Positions 54,101 through 64,000 of a stretch of DNA of 64,000 bases are shown one piece after another. Every line of letters starts with the position of its first letter. Position 1 is the first letter of the stretch. This DNA is from Naegleria lovaniensis (lineage: Eukaryota; Heterolobosea; Eutetramitea; Acrasida; Naegleriidae), in NCBI RefSeq assembly GCF_003324165.1, contig NW_025407830.1:310001-374000 (forward strand), written 5' to 3'. The notes below the pieces were generated by a model, which had not been told where the DNA came from, searched no databases, and worked only from the letters and a program-made list of their open reading frames with translations. A program made the position numbers and the translations under genes.

Positions 54101-55384
54101 ATGAAAAGATCGCATGAGAGTTCATCATCATCTCCTCGGATTAAAAAGACAAAATATGCAGCTGAAAATCAAGCACTAGAAGAGGAATTTATGAGGCATC
54201 CTTCTCAGGATATTAAAGAATTTTTGGAAAAAGTGCAAGTATTGCAATGGAGAATTCGAGTGAATCCCGATGAGCCTTTTTCTCTCGGACAAGTTTCAAA
54301 TTGTACTCTCTCGATAACTTATTGCTCGCTACAAGTGGACTCACTAATTAATGCTGCTCTACCTTCAAAAGTAAAAGAAAGAGAGGAAGCAAAGAAGAAA
54401 TTAAAATTAATTTTGGCTCAAGAAGAGGAAGAAGAAGCAAAAGAAAAAGAGAAAATACCTGGATGCGTTTTGCAAGCATGTATTCAAGATGATGATAAGA
54501 GAAAAAAGTTTGTGTTAGCAACATTGACTCATCCTATGAAGAGTGAAACAAATTTGAATCAAATGTTCTCTGCAGATGAAATTGGTAATTTAACTTTTGA
54601 ATTGAAAGGAAGACCATATTTATTGAAAGACAAGTGTCTTGGAGTGGACATTCATGGTTATGTGGAATTTTCTCCAAATGCAACTTTTGAGGATAAAGCA
54701 AAAGCATATTTCAGATTGAAACGAAATTATTTTAAAGAAATTGTTGAAAAATTGAAAAAAACAAAATATACTGATTTGGCTCCTTGGGAAAAATCTAAAG
54801 TAGAAAAGTATGAAAAACAACAACAACAAAAGAGAGATGAAGAAGAGGAAGCAGAGAGGCTGAAAGAAGATTATACTGAACCTAAGGAGTTTGAAAGGCA
54901 AGGTGTTCAAATTACCAACGTTTTTGTTGGACATGGCAGAAAGGCACAAATAGGAGATAAGGTCACTATCTATTACAAAGGAAGATTGGATCCAGACAAA
55001 GTTAAAACTTTTGATAGAAGTACCAGAAGAAATCCATATAGCTTTAGACTTGGCACAAAAAAAGTTATCAAGGGCATCAACATTGGAGTTGAAGGTATGA
55101 CAGTATGTGGAATCAGAGAGTTGGTGATCCCTCCAGAAAAAGGATTTGGTGAGAAGGGAATTATCGACAAGGTTCCTCCCAATGCTACTCTCTTTTATGA
55201 TATTGAACTCTTGGAGTTAACACCAAAGAAGCAATATGACAAGGAATTGGTGGACAAGAATAAGGAGAAGCAAGAGAAAGAGAAGGCAAAGAAAGATAAA
55301 CGTAGTGCTAATACTCTTGTGAAAGATTTAGTCAAGGAGAAAAAGAAAGAGAGCACAAAGAAGAAGAAAAAGACAAATAAATAA
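54101..55384 (+). CDS. Nuclear FKBP-type prolyl isomerase with nucleoplasmin-like N terminus
   Basis: 427 residues from the A-run ATG at 54101. The N-terminal ~30 residues are basic. Residues ~45-190 resemble the nucleoplasmin-like domain of FKBP39/46/53 histone chaperones (VLQWRIRVNPDEPFSL, then GHTCLG-like strands) but with a Glu/Lys coiled insertion in place of acidic patches. The FKBP domain (~270-375) has VTIYYKGRL, FDRS, VIKGINIGVEGM and YDIELLEL. The active-site Trp of VIxGW is Ile, which usually lowers drug binding. The tail is Lys-rich. A nuclear chaperone role at rRNA genes is inferred by family. Confidence 0.8.
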   Translation: MKRSHESSSSSPRIKKTKYAAENQALEEEFMRHPSQDIKEFLEKVQVLQWRIRVNPDEPFSLGQVSNCTLSITYCSLQVDSLINAALPSKVKEREEAKKKLKLILAQEEEEEAKEKEKIPGCVLQACIQDDDKRKKFVLATLTHPMKSETNLNQMFSADEIGNLTFELKGRPYLLKDKCLGVDIHGYVEFSPNATFEDKAKAYFRLKRNYFKEIVEKLKKTKYTDLAPWEKSKVEKYEKQQQQKRDEEEEAERLKEDYTEPKEFERQGVQITNVFVGHGRKAQIGDKVTIYYKGRLDPDKVKTFDRSTRRNPYSFRLGTKKVIKGINIGVEGMTVCGIRELVIPPEKGFGEKGIIDKVPPNATLFYDIELLELTPKKQYDKELVDKNKEKQEKEKAKKDKRSANTLVKDLVKEKKKESTKKKKKTNK

Positions 55385-55414
55385 GGCAACTCATGTAGTG
55401 ATGAAGTCAATGTC

Positions 55415-56578
55415 TTATTCCTCTTCTTCGTCCTGTGGTTTCTCTTTTGTTTGCTCTGTCACAGACAAAATTGAATCAACAAATTGTTCGGGGTAAAATG
55501 GTCTCAAATCTTGCACGCTTTCACCGAGTCCAATATACAAGACAGGAATTTTGAGCTCATTCGCAATTGCCAGAATAACGCCTCCCTTTGCACTTCCGTC
55601 AAGTTTTGTCACAATAATTCCAGATATTCGAACATACTTTTGGAACAGTTTTGCTTGCTGAATTGAGTTTTGACCAATGGTTCCATCTAAAACAAGCCAT
55701 GTGTGATCTGGGGCACCTTTTCTTGATCTGGAGCACATTTCATTAATAAGAGCTAATTCTTTCATGGATGCTTCTTGATTTTGCAATCTTCCAGCCGTGT
55801 CTACAAACACAACATCGACATCTTCCTTTCGCAGACCTTGTTGAATCGCTTCGTACACCACACTCTCAGCTGGTACTTTATAGCTTACTTGACGAATGTT
55901 CTTTGTTTTAACTGGCTGATGGGTTGCGGATTCAGACTGTTTTTTCAATTTTTCTGATTCTGTTAAATCAACAATTGAACAATCGGGTGTTCTTTCTACC
56001 CATGACCTTAATTGATCTGGAGCAGCTGCTCTCACCGTATCAGCAGCTGCCACAATCATATGTCTCACAGTTCCTGATTGTCTATATTTGTGTAATAATT
56101 TTCCAATCGATGTAGTTTTTCCACTTCCATTTACACCACAAATTTGAACGACAGTAGGCCTCGATTTCACAGAGATGGGAATTAGAGAGACTGAAATTTC
56201 TTGCTCTGCCGTTCCTTGATTTTGTTGTAATCGTTTCACTATTTGTTGTTGCATTGGATTTTGAAATAATTTTAACATTTCTTCTCTCAAAATGGATTTC
56301 ATTGGTTTGATATCTGTCATATTTGGATTGAGTTCTAACTCTTTTTCAATATTCGTAACTTGTGTTTTCATTCTTTGAAGTAATAATTGAGTTGTGTTAT
56401 TTCCGACATCACTTGAAAGAAGAGCACTCTCCAATAATTTAAAATCTTCTTCATTAAATACTTTTCTTGGACCAGTAGAAGAACCTCCGAGAATGGATCC
56501 AATCTTTGAAAATATTGTTGAACTCGTTTTACTCAATCCACCTAAAATTCTATTGAATGAACGATTAACAACCATCAT
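55415..56578 (-). CDS. Bacterial-type FtsY (SRP receptor GTPase), probably mitochondrial
   Basis: 387 residues, single exon. The NG domain of FtsY is present: GVNGSGKTT (148-156), DTVRAAAPDQL (180-190), DTAGR (260-264), TKLDG (324-328) and GLGE. It lacks the SRX and charged linker of eukaryotic SR-alpha and is closer to bacterial FtsY. The first ~30 residues (MMVVNRSFNRILGGLSKTSS) have Arg/Lys/Ser and no acids, like a mitochondrial presequence. A ~30-residue insertion (205-234) precedes the PAESVVYEAI segment. Mitochondrial remnants of the bacterial SRP pathway have been reported from some protists, heteroloboseans among them as far as I recall. Host-gene codon use and A/T content do not suggest recent bacterial transfer. 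Confidence 0.85.
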   Translation of the reverse strand: MMVVNRSFNRILGGLSKTSSTIFSKIGSILGGSSTGPRKVFNEEDFKLLESALLSSDVGNNTTQLLLQRMKTQVTNIEKELELNPNMTDIKPMKSILREEMLKLFQNPMQQQIVKRLQQNQGTAEQEISVSLIPISVKSRPTVVQICGVNGSGKTTSIGKLLHKYRQSGTVRHMIVAAADTVRAAAPDQLRSWVERTPDCSIVDLTESEKLKKQSESATHQPVKTKNIRQVSYKVPAESVVYEAIQQGLRKEDVDVVFVDTAGRLQNQEASMKELALINEMCSRSRKGAPDHTWLVLDGTIGQNSIQQAKLFQKYVRISGIIVTKLDGSAKGGVILAIANELKIPVLYIGLGESVQDLRPFYPEQFVDSILSVTEQTKEKPQDEEEE

Positions 56579-56832
56579 GATGGAAAATTCATCATTTCAA
56601 AAAATCCACATTATAATAAGGATTGATTTTTCATGATTCAAAGGTTTAAATTCCGAATATTCAAAATTATCAAATTCTGCATTCAACACACACCAACGCT
56701 TCTCATGAACAAGAGACCTACCTGTTAAACATTTTTTTAATCTTAAAAAAATACGAAGCAAGAAGAAGGAGGCTTTACAATCATCATCATTGATTCAATC
56801 CTCCTTGGTCCGTAATGAAATACGAATGAAAA

Positions 56833-58066
56833 ATGGTTTTAGCACAAACACCAGTGATTGTTGATAATGGAAGCTTATTAATTAAAGCAGGATTTTCGGG
56901 TGAGGAAAAACCAGCATGTGTGGTATCATCTTTGGTTGGAAGACCAAAACCAACGCACAAGAGTCCGGAAATGCTAGGAGCCGAATCTAAATTGTTGTAT
57001 TTAGGCAGAGAAATATCTTCCAATAATAGATGTTTTTTGAATGTTACTCCATGTATTGTAGATGGCTATGTACAACAATGGGACGATATGGAATCTGTTT
57101 GGAACAATCTATTTTTCAATGAATTACGCTTAAATCCAATAGAGCATCCAATGTTAATGATAGAACATGATTTAAATCCTATATCTAATGCAGAGAAAAC
57201 TATGAGTATAATGTTTGAAACTTTTAGGATTCCAAAATTCTATTCAAAGACATCTGGCTCACTAATATTGTACAGTAGTGGAAATTATACAGGCTTGTCT
57301 GTAGATATTGGACATAACGTGACTACTTTGACGCCTATTTATGGAGGTGAGTGCAATTACAGTTGTGGCATTTCAACAAATTGTTTGTTGTCATTCGAAT
57401 TTAGGATATACTTTTTACAATGCTGTGAAACGTGTGCATTTGGGTGGAGATGATGTAACGAAACAACTGAAGAAATTATTGATGATTGAAAAAGGATTTT
57501 ATACAGAGTCGTTCGGAGAGCATGAGGCGATTAGAATTATGAAGGAAAATTGTTGCTTTGTCGCAAGAAATTACGACGAAGTCATGAATGACTTAATGGC
57601 TCCTCGATCTACGATATCTGTCCATGACTTTTCCACGTCATACACGCTTCCTTGTGGAACTTCAATTGAGCTAGATGCTGAGCGATTTAGAGCTCCTGAA
57701 ATTTTGTATAAGCCTCAGTTAATTGGCCGAGAATGTGAAGGGTTACCAGAGCTAATTTGTTCAAGTATCATGGCATGTGACGCAGACACCAGACCTGAGC
57801 TCTTTGACAATATTATTGTTTCAGGAGGCAGTTCACAATTTGCAAATTTCGACGAGAGGTTAACGTCAGATGTAGCAAGTCTAACCAAAAGAAACGTTCA
57901 GATTAAATCGTGTGACACGGAAAATAGATGCAACTCGCCCTTCATTGGAGGTAGTATATTGACTAGTCTAGGCTCTTTTGATGAAATGTGGATAACAGCA
58001 GAGGAATTTAACGAATCAGGATCATATGCTTTGATGAGAAGAAGAAAAGATCAGTATTATTACTAA
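56833..58066 (+). CDS. Divergent actin or actin-related protein
   Basis: 391 residues in two exons: 56833-57346 and 57405-58066 (intron 58 nt, GTGAGT to TTTAG). Actin-fold landmarks: VDNGSLLIKAGFSGEEKP (phosphate loop 1), SLVGRPK, LSVDIGHNVTTLTPIYGG (loop 2 with D-x-G), GYTFYNAVKRVHLGG, IIVSGGSSQF and PFIGGSILTSLGSFDEMWIT. The C terminus RRRKDQYYY replaces the actin RKCF. Overall identity looks far below that of conventional actin. It does not clearly match Arp2, Arp3 or Arp1, so a lineage-specific actin is likely. Confidence 0.8.
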
Positions 58067-58177
58067 CGAATCATCTAAATTGTACCTCAAACCGCAACTG
58101 GCACCTGCCATGTATTAAAATTACACGAATATTTTGTGATATTTATTAATGTTGATCGAACTCAGAACTAGTAATTA

Positions 58178-59803
58178 TTATTCTTCATCCTCCTCTACTA
58201 AATCTTCTTCACTCACATAATAGGCAAAACCACTCTCTAAGGTTAACTGTTTTCCAAAAGTACGTTTAAAGAGGTTGATCTTCTCCAAAGCACTCTTGGT
58301 TAGTGGAAGAATGGATGCACCTAATGAGAATGGAAGTACTTGACCACTCAGAAACAAGTAAAGACCATTCGTTTCAGGGAAGTCCAAGTTTCTCACCGTC
58401 TCAGCTTGATCATTAAATTTAAAATATTTGTTTTGGTCTAATTTAGCAGAAAGAGATTTGTCAAGTGGAACCCATGTAAATGATTCATTGCAGAGCAGTT
58501 CAGATGGATAATATTCACCCTTATATCTCATCTTTTTGCAAGAATGAACATAAAAACCAAGATACATGTACTTGAATTGTGGAAACTTGGCGCTTTCTTT
58601 TTGGATAAGCTCAACTTCGTTCAATATAGAGTAAACTCCAAGGGAAAGATGTGCGTACTCTGGATCATAAAAGAAATATACTGAGCTAAGGCCAGTTGGT
58701 AGCACATCTAATACACTCACAGCAACAAGCTGTTCATCAATTCTATATTGAAGGTGAAACGTTCCATAGCCCTTCAATGGTTTTTCTGAAGAGGTACTTT
58801 TCGTGTCCATATCTAACAAGCTAGATTTACATAAAAATCTTTCGTAACCCTTCTCTGTGGTTTCTTCTTTGTGAATGGTTTTTTGATATTTTTGATAGAT
58901 TTTGTATTCTTCAACTTTGAACTTGGAGTCTACAAGTTGAGTTGTCAATGTTTTTGGCTTGGTTGAGGGTTGGGACAGTGTGCCTTGATCCTTTTTACGT
59001 TTGATATTAGAGGACACAGAAACTTTTTCAGTGGTTGGGTTTTTCAATGTCATGTTAATATATCCATTATTTTCCACTTGAATATTTACACCAAAAGTTT
59101 GTTCCCAATGATGTTGAGAGAGAAGTGAGGCAACTTCTGACCCTAAATCTTTCTTTTCACAAACTGTATTGCATTTCAATTTTTTCGATAGGCCGAACAA
59201 TGCAAATGCAATTCCACACGAGAAAGTATTTGGATCTTTCTTGTTTGTTTGAAATGTTTGCTTTTGAAACACATCTGTTAATTGTTGTCTCAACTCTTGA
59301 TTGCCAACTCCATCAAAGAATTTGGTAAACTTTTCAACATTGTCCTTCAATAAGGATTGCAACGACTCTGAGAGTTGTCCAATTAGTTTGTGATGATTTT
59401 CATCCACTTTTCTCTTCTTGGTATCGTGCTCGAGATTGTTCTCTTGATCATGAACCACTCCAGTTTCTAAATATTTCTTCATTCTTTTCAGAACCTTTGA
59501 TTGTTTCTTATTCATCTTAAAATCCAACGAATTCAATCGGATGGCATATTGTGGGCAACATGTTTCATCATTGATCGGTTGATAATAATAATCACCACAT
59601 CTTCTCATATTCCGAAACATCATTTGTTCGTAAACATTGGCTGGTACTTGATAGACATGAAATCCAATGCTTACAGAAGTATCAGGAGTTCTCATGAACC
59701 GATCAGAATCCGAATCCAATGTTTTACAATAACCACAGGAATGAGCATCTTTGCCATGAAAGACGATGGGAGAAATATGAATAGAGGAGGATTTGTTTTG
59801 CAT
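58178..59803 (-). CDS. ATE1: Arginyl-tRNA--protein transferase
   Basis: 541 residues from the A-run ATG at 59803 (an in-frame extension upstream has no ATG). The N-terminal Cys motif HSCGYC (C23, C26), then GFHVYQVPANVYEQMMFRNMRR-type region and YYYQPINDETCCPQY, are ATE1 hallmarks. The C-terminal GNAT-like fold has LVAVSVLDVLPTGLSSVYFFYDP, LGVYSILNE and YLGFYVHSCKKMRYKGEY. ATE1 adds Arg to N-terminal Asp/Glu, marking proteins for the Arg/N-degron pathway. Confidence 0.9.
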   Translation of the reverse strand: MQNKSSSIHISPIVFHGKDAHSCGYCKTLDSDSDRFMRTPDTSVSIGFHVYQVPANVYEQMMFRNMRRCGDYYYQPINDETCCPQYAIRLNSLDFKMNKKQSKVLKRMKKYLETGVVHDQENNLEHDTKKRKVDENHHKLIGQLSESLQSLLKDNVEKFTKFFDGVGNQELRQQLTDVFQKQTFQTNKKDPNTFSCGIAFALFGLSKKLKCNTVCEKKDLGSEVASLLSQHHWEQTFGVNIQVENNGYINMTLKNPTTEKVSVSSNIKRKKDQGTLSQPSTKPKTLTTQLVDSKFKVEEYKIYQKYQKTIHKEETTEKGYERFLCKSSLLDMDTKSTSSEKPLKGYGTFHLQYRIDEQLVAVSVLDVLPTGLSSVYFFYDPEYAHLSLGVYSILNEVELIQKESAKFPQFKYMYLGFYVHSCKKMRYKGEYYPSELLCNESFTWVPLDKSLSAKLDQNKYFKFNDQAETVRNLDFPETNGLYLFLSGQVLPFSLGASILPLTKSALEKINLFKRTFGKQLTLESGFAYYVSEEDLVEEDEE

Positions 59804-60034
59804 TTTTTTGTAATTGATCAATGAATTATTATTAAAATTACTTTTATTCGAATAGGAGGATAAACATCACATACCTTGTCCTAAGTAATGCTCGTGTTAC
59901 AACGTACTCGAATTAGCTCCCGATGCAGAAAGGCGGAAGAAATGACAATAACGGCGCATGAGCAGAACGTTTCCACACGCTTATTTGAACAAATCGAGAT
60001 TAAAACGTGAGCCAAGATAACCACAACAAAAAAA

Positions 60035-61178
60035 ATGTCCTCAAATCAATTGCAAGAACTCAAAAAGTACACCACCGTAGTGGCCGATACTGGTGATTTT
60101 AAATTGTTGCATGAATATCAACCAACGGATGCTACCACTAATCCATCGTTGATTTTCCAAGCCAGTCAATTGAAGGAATATGAACATTTGGTACAAGACG
60201 GAATTGAATATGCAAAGAGAGTCGGAGGTAGTGATATTAAGAAGCAACTAGAGGCTGCCCTTGATAAGTTGAATGTTAATTTTGGATTAGAAATTTTGAA
60301 AATTATTAAAGGAAGAGTATCAACAGAGGTGGATGCCAGGTAAATATATTTTCATCGAACATATTTGGAAATTTTTTATCATGATGATGATGGTCAATAT
60401 TACGAAAATATTGTATGCATCGTATGGAATCGTTGGATACTATTTACTTTTAGACTTTCTTTTGATACGGAAGGTACAATTAACAAGGCTAGACATCTCA
60501 TTAAAATGTATGAAGATGCAGGAATTTCAAGAGAAAGAGTTCTTGTCAAGATTGCATCTACATGGGAAGGTATTCAAGCTGCAAAAGTTTTGGAGCAAGA
60601 AGGTATTCATTGCAACTTGACATTGTTGTTCTCAAAGATTCAAGCAATTGCGTAAGTACTTGAAAATATTCCACAAAATTTATCTTCTACGAATTTAATT
60701 GTTCAATGACAGTTGTGCTGAAGCCAAAGTTACACTCATCTCTCCTTTCGTTGGCAGAATTTTGGATTACTACAAGGAAAAGGGACAAACCTTCGAGAAA
60801 GCTAGTGACGATCCTGGAGTCATTTCTGTTTCCTCAATTTATGATTACTTTAAGAAGTTCGGACATACCACCACCGTGATGGGAGCATCATTCAGAAATA
60901 CAGGGGAAATAATCGAATTGGCTGGTTGTGATTTACTTACTATTTCTCCAGCTCTTTTGAAACAATTGGCAAGCACTCCTTGTGACACTTTGGAAAGAAA
61001 GCTGTCTCCAGAAAAAGCTTTGGAAATGGATATTCCCAAGGTAGAAGTTAATGAGAAAATATTCAGATGGGAACTTAATGAAGATGCAATGGCTACTGAC
61101 AAGCTTGCTGATGGAATCAGAAAATTCACTCAAGATCTTCTCAAATTAGAAAAGCTCATTCATCCAAAGCTTGAATGA
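60035..61178 (+). CDS. Transaldolase, 3 exons
   Basis: 322 residues: exons 60035-60339, 60454-60651, 60713-61178 (introns 114 and 61 nt). [10 protein letters not shown] signature, catalytic Lys in [20 protein letters not shown] and [15 protein letters not shown]. The normal family length and class-B layout suggest an active non-oxidative pentose phosphate enzyme in the cytosol. A-run start. It converges on the golgin gene with only 7 bp between the stop codons. Confidence 0.95.
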
Positions 61179-61185
61179 AACTGAT

Positions 61186-64000
61186 TTATTTCTTAGATCC
61201 AAACTGTTTCGTCGTAATATTAGTTTGAATGCATGAAATGTTGTGTCAATAAAAAATATCACACATTGCATACTACTTACAATATTCCATAACGATGAAG
61301 AAGGCTCAGTTAAACATTTTTGTGAAATCTTTTCCTGCTCTTCCTTCGAAAGATCCATGATTTGAGCAAGCACTTTGAGTAATTTCTCTTTCACAATTCT
61401 GTCCTCACCAGTTAAAAACGATATCAAAATATTCTTCAAGTATTCGAGATTGGGAGCTCCTTGCTTTTGAAGTCGCTGTAAATGTTCAATTTCATCTTTC
61501 AATTGTTTTTCCAAAATTTTGAAAGATTTCTCACTATATTCTCTTTCCTTGATGACTTGTTTAAGTTTAGAAATGGTTTCCTTGTAATGCATCATTTCAG
61601 TATCTCGTGATGCTTGAAGTTGAGCCAATTCTATGAGTTGATTAAAATCTCTTTCCAGTGTCAAATCTGAAGTGCTGACAGAAGGAGAGAGGTCAGAAAT
61701 GTTATCTTGTGAAATTGAGGTTGGAGTTGTTGGTCCTTCGTTCAAAGCAGATGATAAAATTTGAGCTTGATCCATCTTTCGAGGTGTTCTTACTGTGGAT
61801 GTATTCTCTGCATTCGTCATCATTGCAGTTAATTGTTTTTTTAAACTTTCATTCTCTTCTTTGATCAAATTCATTTCATTTTCAAGTGACACAAGTTTCT
61901 CTCTCACTTGTTCTGCTTCATCAGTCACTTGCTGATTCTCAGATATTTTCATTTGAAGTTTGGTAATTTCTCGTTCCTTCTCATCTAAAATTCTTCTATT
62001 TCGTTCTCTGGTGATTCGTAACTCTTTTCTAAATTGTTCATCCAACTCACTATTCTTACTTTCCAATTGTCTGAGTTGAAGTTCATAGTCTTCAACAATC
62101 TTGGATTTTTCTTCATTGAAATCTTCCTTGGTTTTAGAGAGTTGTTTTTCTAAGGATTTCATTTTGTCCTCCAAATCTTCTTTTTCTGACATGACCTTAT
62201 CAAGATCCGATCCAAGCTTCACAGCTTTTTCTTGAATGATTATAAAGCTCTGAACTTGCTCCTGAAGCTCCTGAATTGTTTTAGATTGCTCTTCATTTTC
62301 TTCTTGCTGTTTTGTGAGAGATTCCTTCAATTCATTAATTTGATTCTCATAATCTATTTTGGCTTGATTGAGAGCGTCTGATTTCTTCTTGAGAGCAGCG
62401 TGGGCACGTGTTTTGTATGTTTTTAGTTCCTCGTCCTTTTCGTTGAATAATTTAATTTGTTCTTCAAGTTTTTTGGATTCTTCTGAAAGCTTTAATTGCA
62501 GTGGCTCTTCATGAATTTGTAAGATCGATTTTTCTGGGAGTAGAGAATCGAGAGATGAGTTTGATTGTGCCGCTAAGTGAATTTGTTTCAATTCCTCGAG
62601 ATCAATCCACTCTAAATTATTTTCTACACTGTGATGTACATAAAACCATGTCTTGGAATCAAGTTCGAGTTTTTTGAGAATTTTAAGATCTTGCAATTTT
62701 CGAACCTTTTTTGCAGATGACATGGCTGCTTCTTGTTGTTGCTGTTGGACGCTGTCAAGTTTTTCACATAGCTCTGAACAGATTTGATTCTTCTCCATGA
62801 TCGTTGTTTGGTGTTGCTCAATAACGAGGTCCTTTTGTGAAATTTTCTCAGCCAACGAAGTAACCTCCTTTTTAAGATTTTCAATTTCATCATCTTTGAT
62901 TTTTAAACTATTCTCCAAGTTTGGAACGATTTCGTTCTTTTTGTTCGTCTCTTCAATTTTAGTGTTTAACTCTTCTATTGTCTTCTCATGAGTGGTCACT
63001 TGCTTTTTTAATTCTTCAATCTTCTTCATGTCCTTATTGCTAATTACTTTCACTTTTTCTTTCCACTCAGCAACTTTTGTTTTGTAAGAAGAAAATTCAT
63101 TCTCCTTGTCTTTGAATTTTTCTTCGAGTTCTTTGCAACGCTTTTTGAGTTCTTCTTCTGTGAGATTCTCCTCAACGTTTGATTCCACTTTGGAAGTTGT
63201 AGGTTGACTATTGGATACAGTTTCTTCTGTTGTGAGAGATTTATCCTCTGATGAGACTTCTTTTTTCTTTGCCTCTTCAAAAACTTTTACATTGTTACTC
63301 AATTTTTGCAAGTTCGATCCCATTTTGCTCATTTTCTCAGTAATTGCTCGATCTCGTTGCTCATACAGCTGATCCACTTGTGTCATAAACCCCATGAGCA
63401 TTTGTTGAACAGATGGATCTAACAAGGTTCCCTTCTGTGAATTTTCTTTCTTCGTAATTTCATTATGTTCAAATAATTTAGCAGTTTGCTCTTTTGATTT
63501 TTCGAGAGTTTTGTCCAATTGAGAAAACTTGTCAACAAGCCTCTCAGAAAATGCAACAATTGTTCCAGAGTGTTGTTGCACTATTTCACATACATTTTTC
63601 AAAAAATTTTCATGTTTTTCGACAATGTCTTTGTTCAAATTGGTAAGATCAAGAGTGGATGTGGAAGTAGAGGTTTCACTACCATGTGTTGTTGAAAAAG
63701 GATTTGTGGAATGATGATCTCCATTGATTTGGGAGACCTCTTCTTCTTTTGTATCACTGCCAGAGGTAGCTGTTGATAAATTAATTTGTGGAGTATTATT
63801 TGTACAATCTTGGGAAGTTTCGGAATCATGAAGTGGTGGTATATTTTCGTGTGTTTCACTTGAAACCGTTTCCGATGTCGTTAACGTTGATGATGGTTGA
63901 TTATTGCTTTCCTCCGGAGTGTTTTGTACAGTCTGATCGCTGTTACCATTTTCATTGCTTGCTTCAGTTTCTGATGTTGCTAATGGCAATGCAGATTCAT
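61186..64000 (-). CDS. GRIP-domain golgin (partial, 5' end outside the window)
   Basis: The frame is open to the right edge. The N-terminal visible part is Ser/Thr/Glu-rich; then ~650 residues of nearly continuous coiled coil; then a GRIP domain near 61400-61445 (NLEYLKNILISFLTGEDRI, LLKVLAQIMDLSKEEQEKI). The last exon is best taken as 61186-61203 after an intron with donor GTAAGT at 61280, giving the ending SLWNIFGSKK; without it the frame runs on to a non-conserved tail. GRIP domains bind Arl1-GTP at the trans-Golgi, where golgins tether vesicles. This fits the Rab11-like gene functionally, though the two are not neighbours. Confidence 0.85.

Overview
The window is nuclear DNA of a heterolobosean amoeboflagellate, most like Naegleria. 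It is AT-rich and gene-dense, with about 40 protein genes in 64 kb on both strands. Most start codons follow a run of A (typically AAAAAAATG), introns are short (28 to about 210 nt) with GTAAGT or GTATGT donors, and the repertoire is eukaryotic: Rho and Rab11-like GTPases, RasGAP, a transmembrane cyclase-homology receptor, eRF1, ribophorin I, TPP2, a divergent actin, and a bacterial-type FtsY with a mitochondrial-looking N terminus. I cannot name the species. I see no tRNA, CRISPR array, transposon or virus-like element.

Layout. 1-6.4 kb: the acidic tail of a nuclear protein (cut by the window), the pre-rRNA nuclease LAS1, a papain-family protease in ten exons, and an ammonium transporter in eight exons. 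6.9-17.7 kb: an unknown protein, a six-finger C2HC zinc-finger protein, a Rho GTPase, an LYR protein, the ciliary cytochrome-b5 protein CYB5D1, a B-box/filamin (TRIM-like) gene with an in-frame TGA, a 5S rRNA gene, a foldback-rich spacer and a coiled-coil protein. 17.8-27.6 kb: a SAC phosphoinositide phosphatase, a BTB-SPRY protein, the rRNA methyltransferase Spb1, an RWP-RK protein, a small unknown gene and a tailless ubiquitin-like gene. 27.6-42 kb: a second, oppositely oriented, identical 5S gene, TPP2, the cyclase-homology receptor, Rab11, a nitrilase-like protein without its cysteine, IBA57, a proline-repeat membrane protein and a G-gamma-like protein. 42-64 kb: a SAM-like protein, eRF1, OST1, an F-box protein, a 2-hydroxyacid dehydrogenase, a membrane protein, a C2-PH-RasGAP, a nuclear FKBP, FtsY, an actin-like protein, ATE1, transaldolase and a GRIP golgin (cut by the window).

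The most striking pattern is exon structure. Conserved protein motifs can only be read through if exons as small as 1, 4, 5, 9, 11, 12, 14 and 15 nt are spliced in, each bounded by good splice sites. The 1-nt exon, in the Rho GTPase gene, is the headline observation. A second pattern is a set of five genes that each lose frame once, always in the sense of one missing base. This suggests residual assembly error rather than decay.

Functionally the genes are mixed housekeeping. Themes are ribosome biogenesis and translation (LAS1, Spb1, 5S, eRF1), membrane traffic and signalling (Rab11, golgin, SAC, Rho, RasGAP, G-gamma), protein turnover (cathepsin, TPP2, ATE1, F-box, ubiquitin-like) and mitochondria (IBA57, FtsY, LYR). 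I see no operon-like logic, though several convergent pairs end within 7-40 bp of each other.
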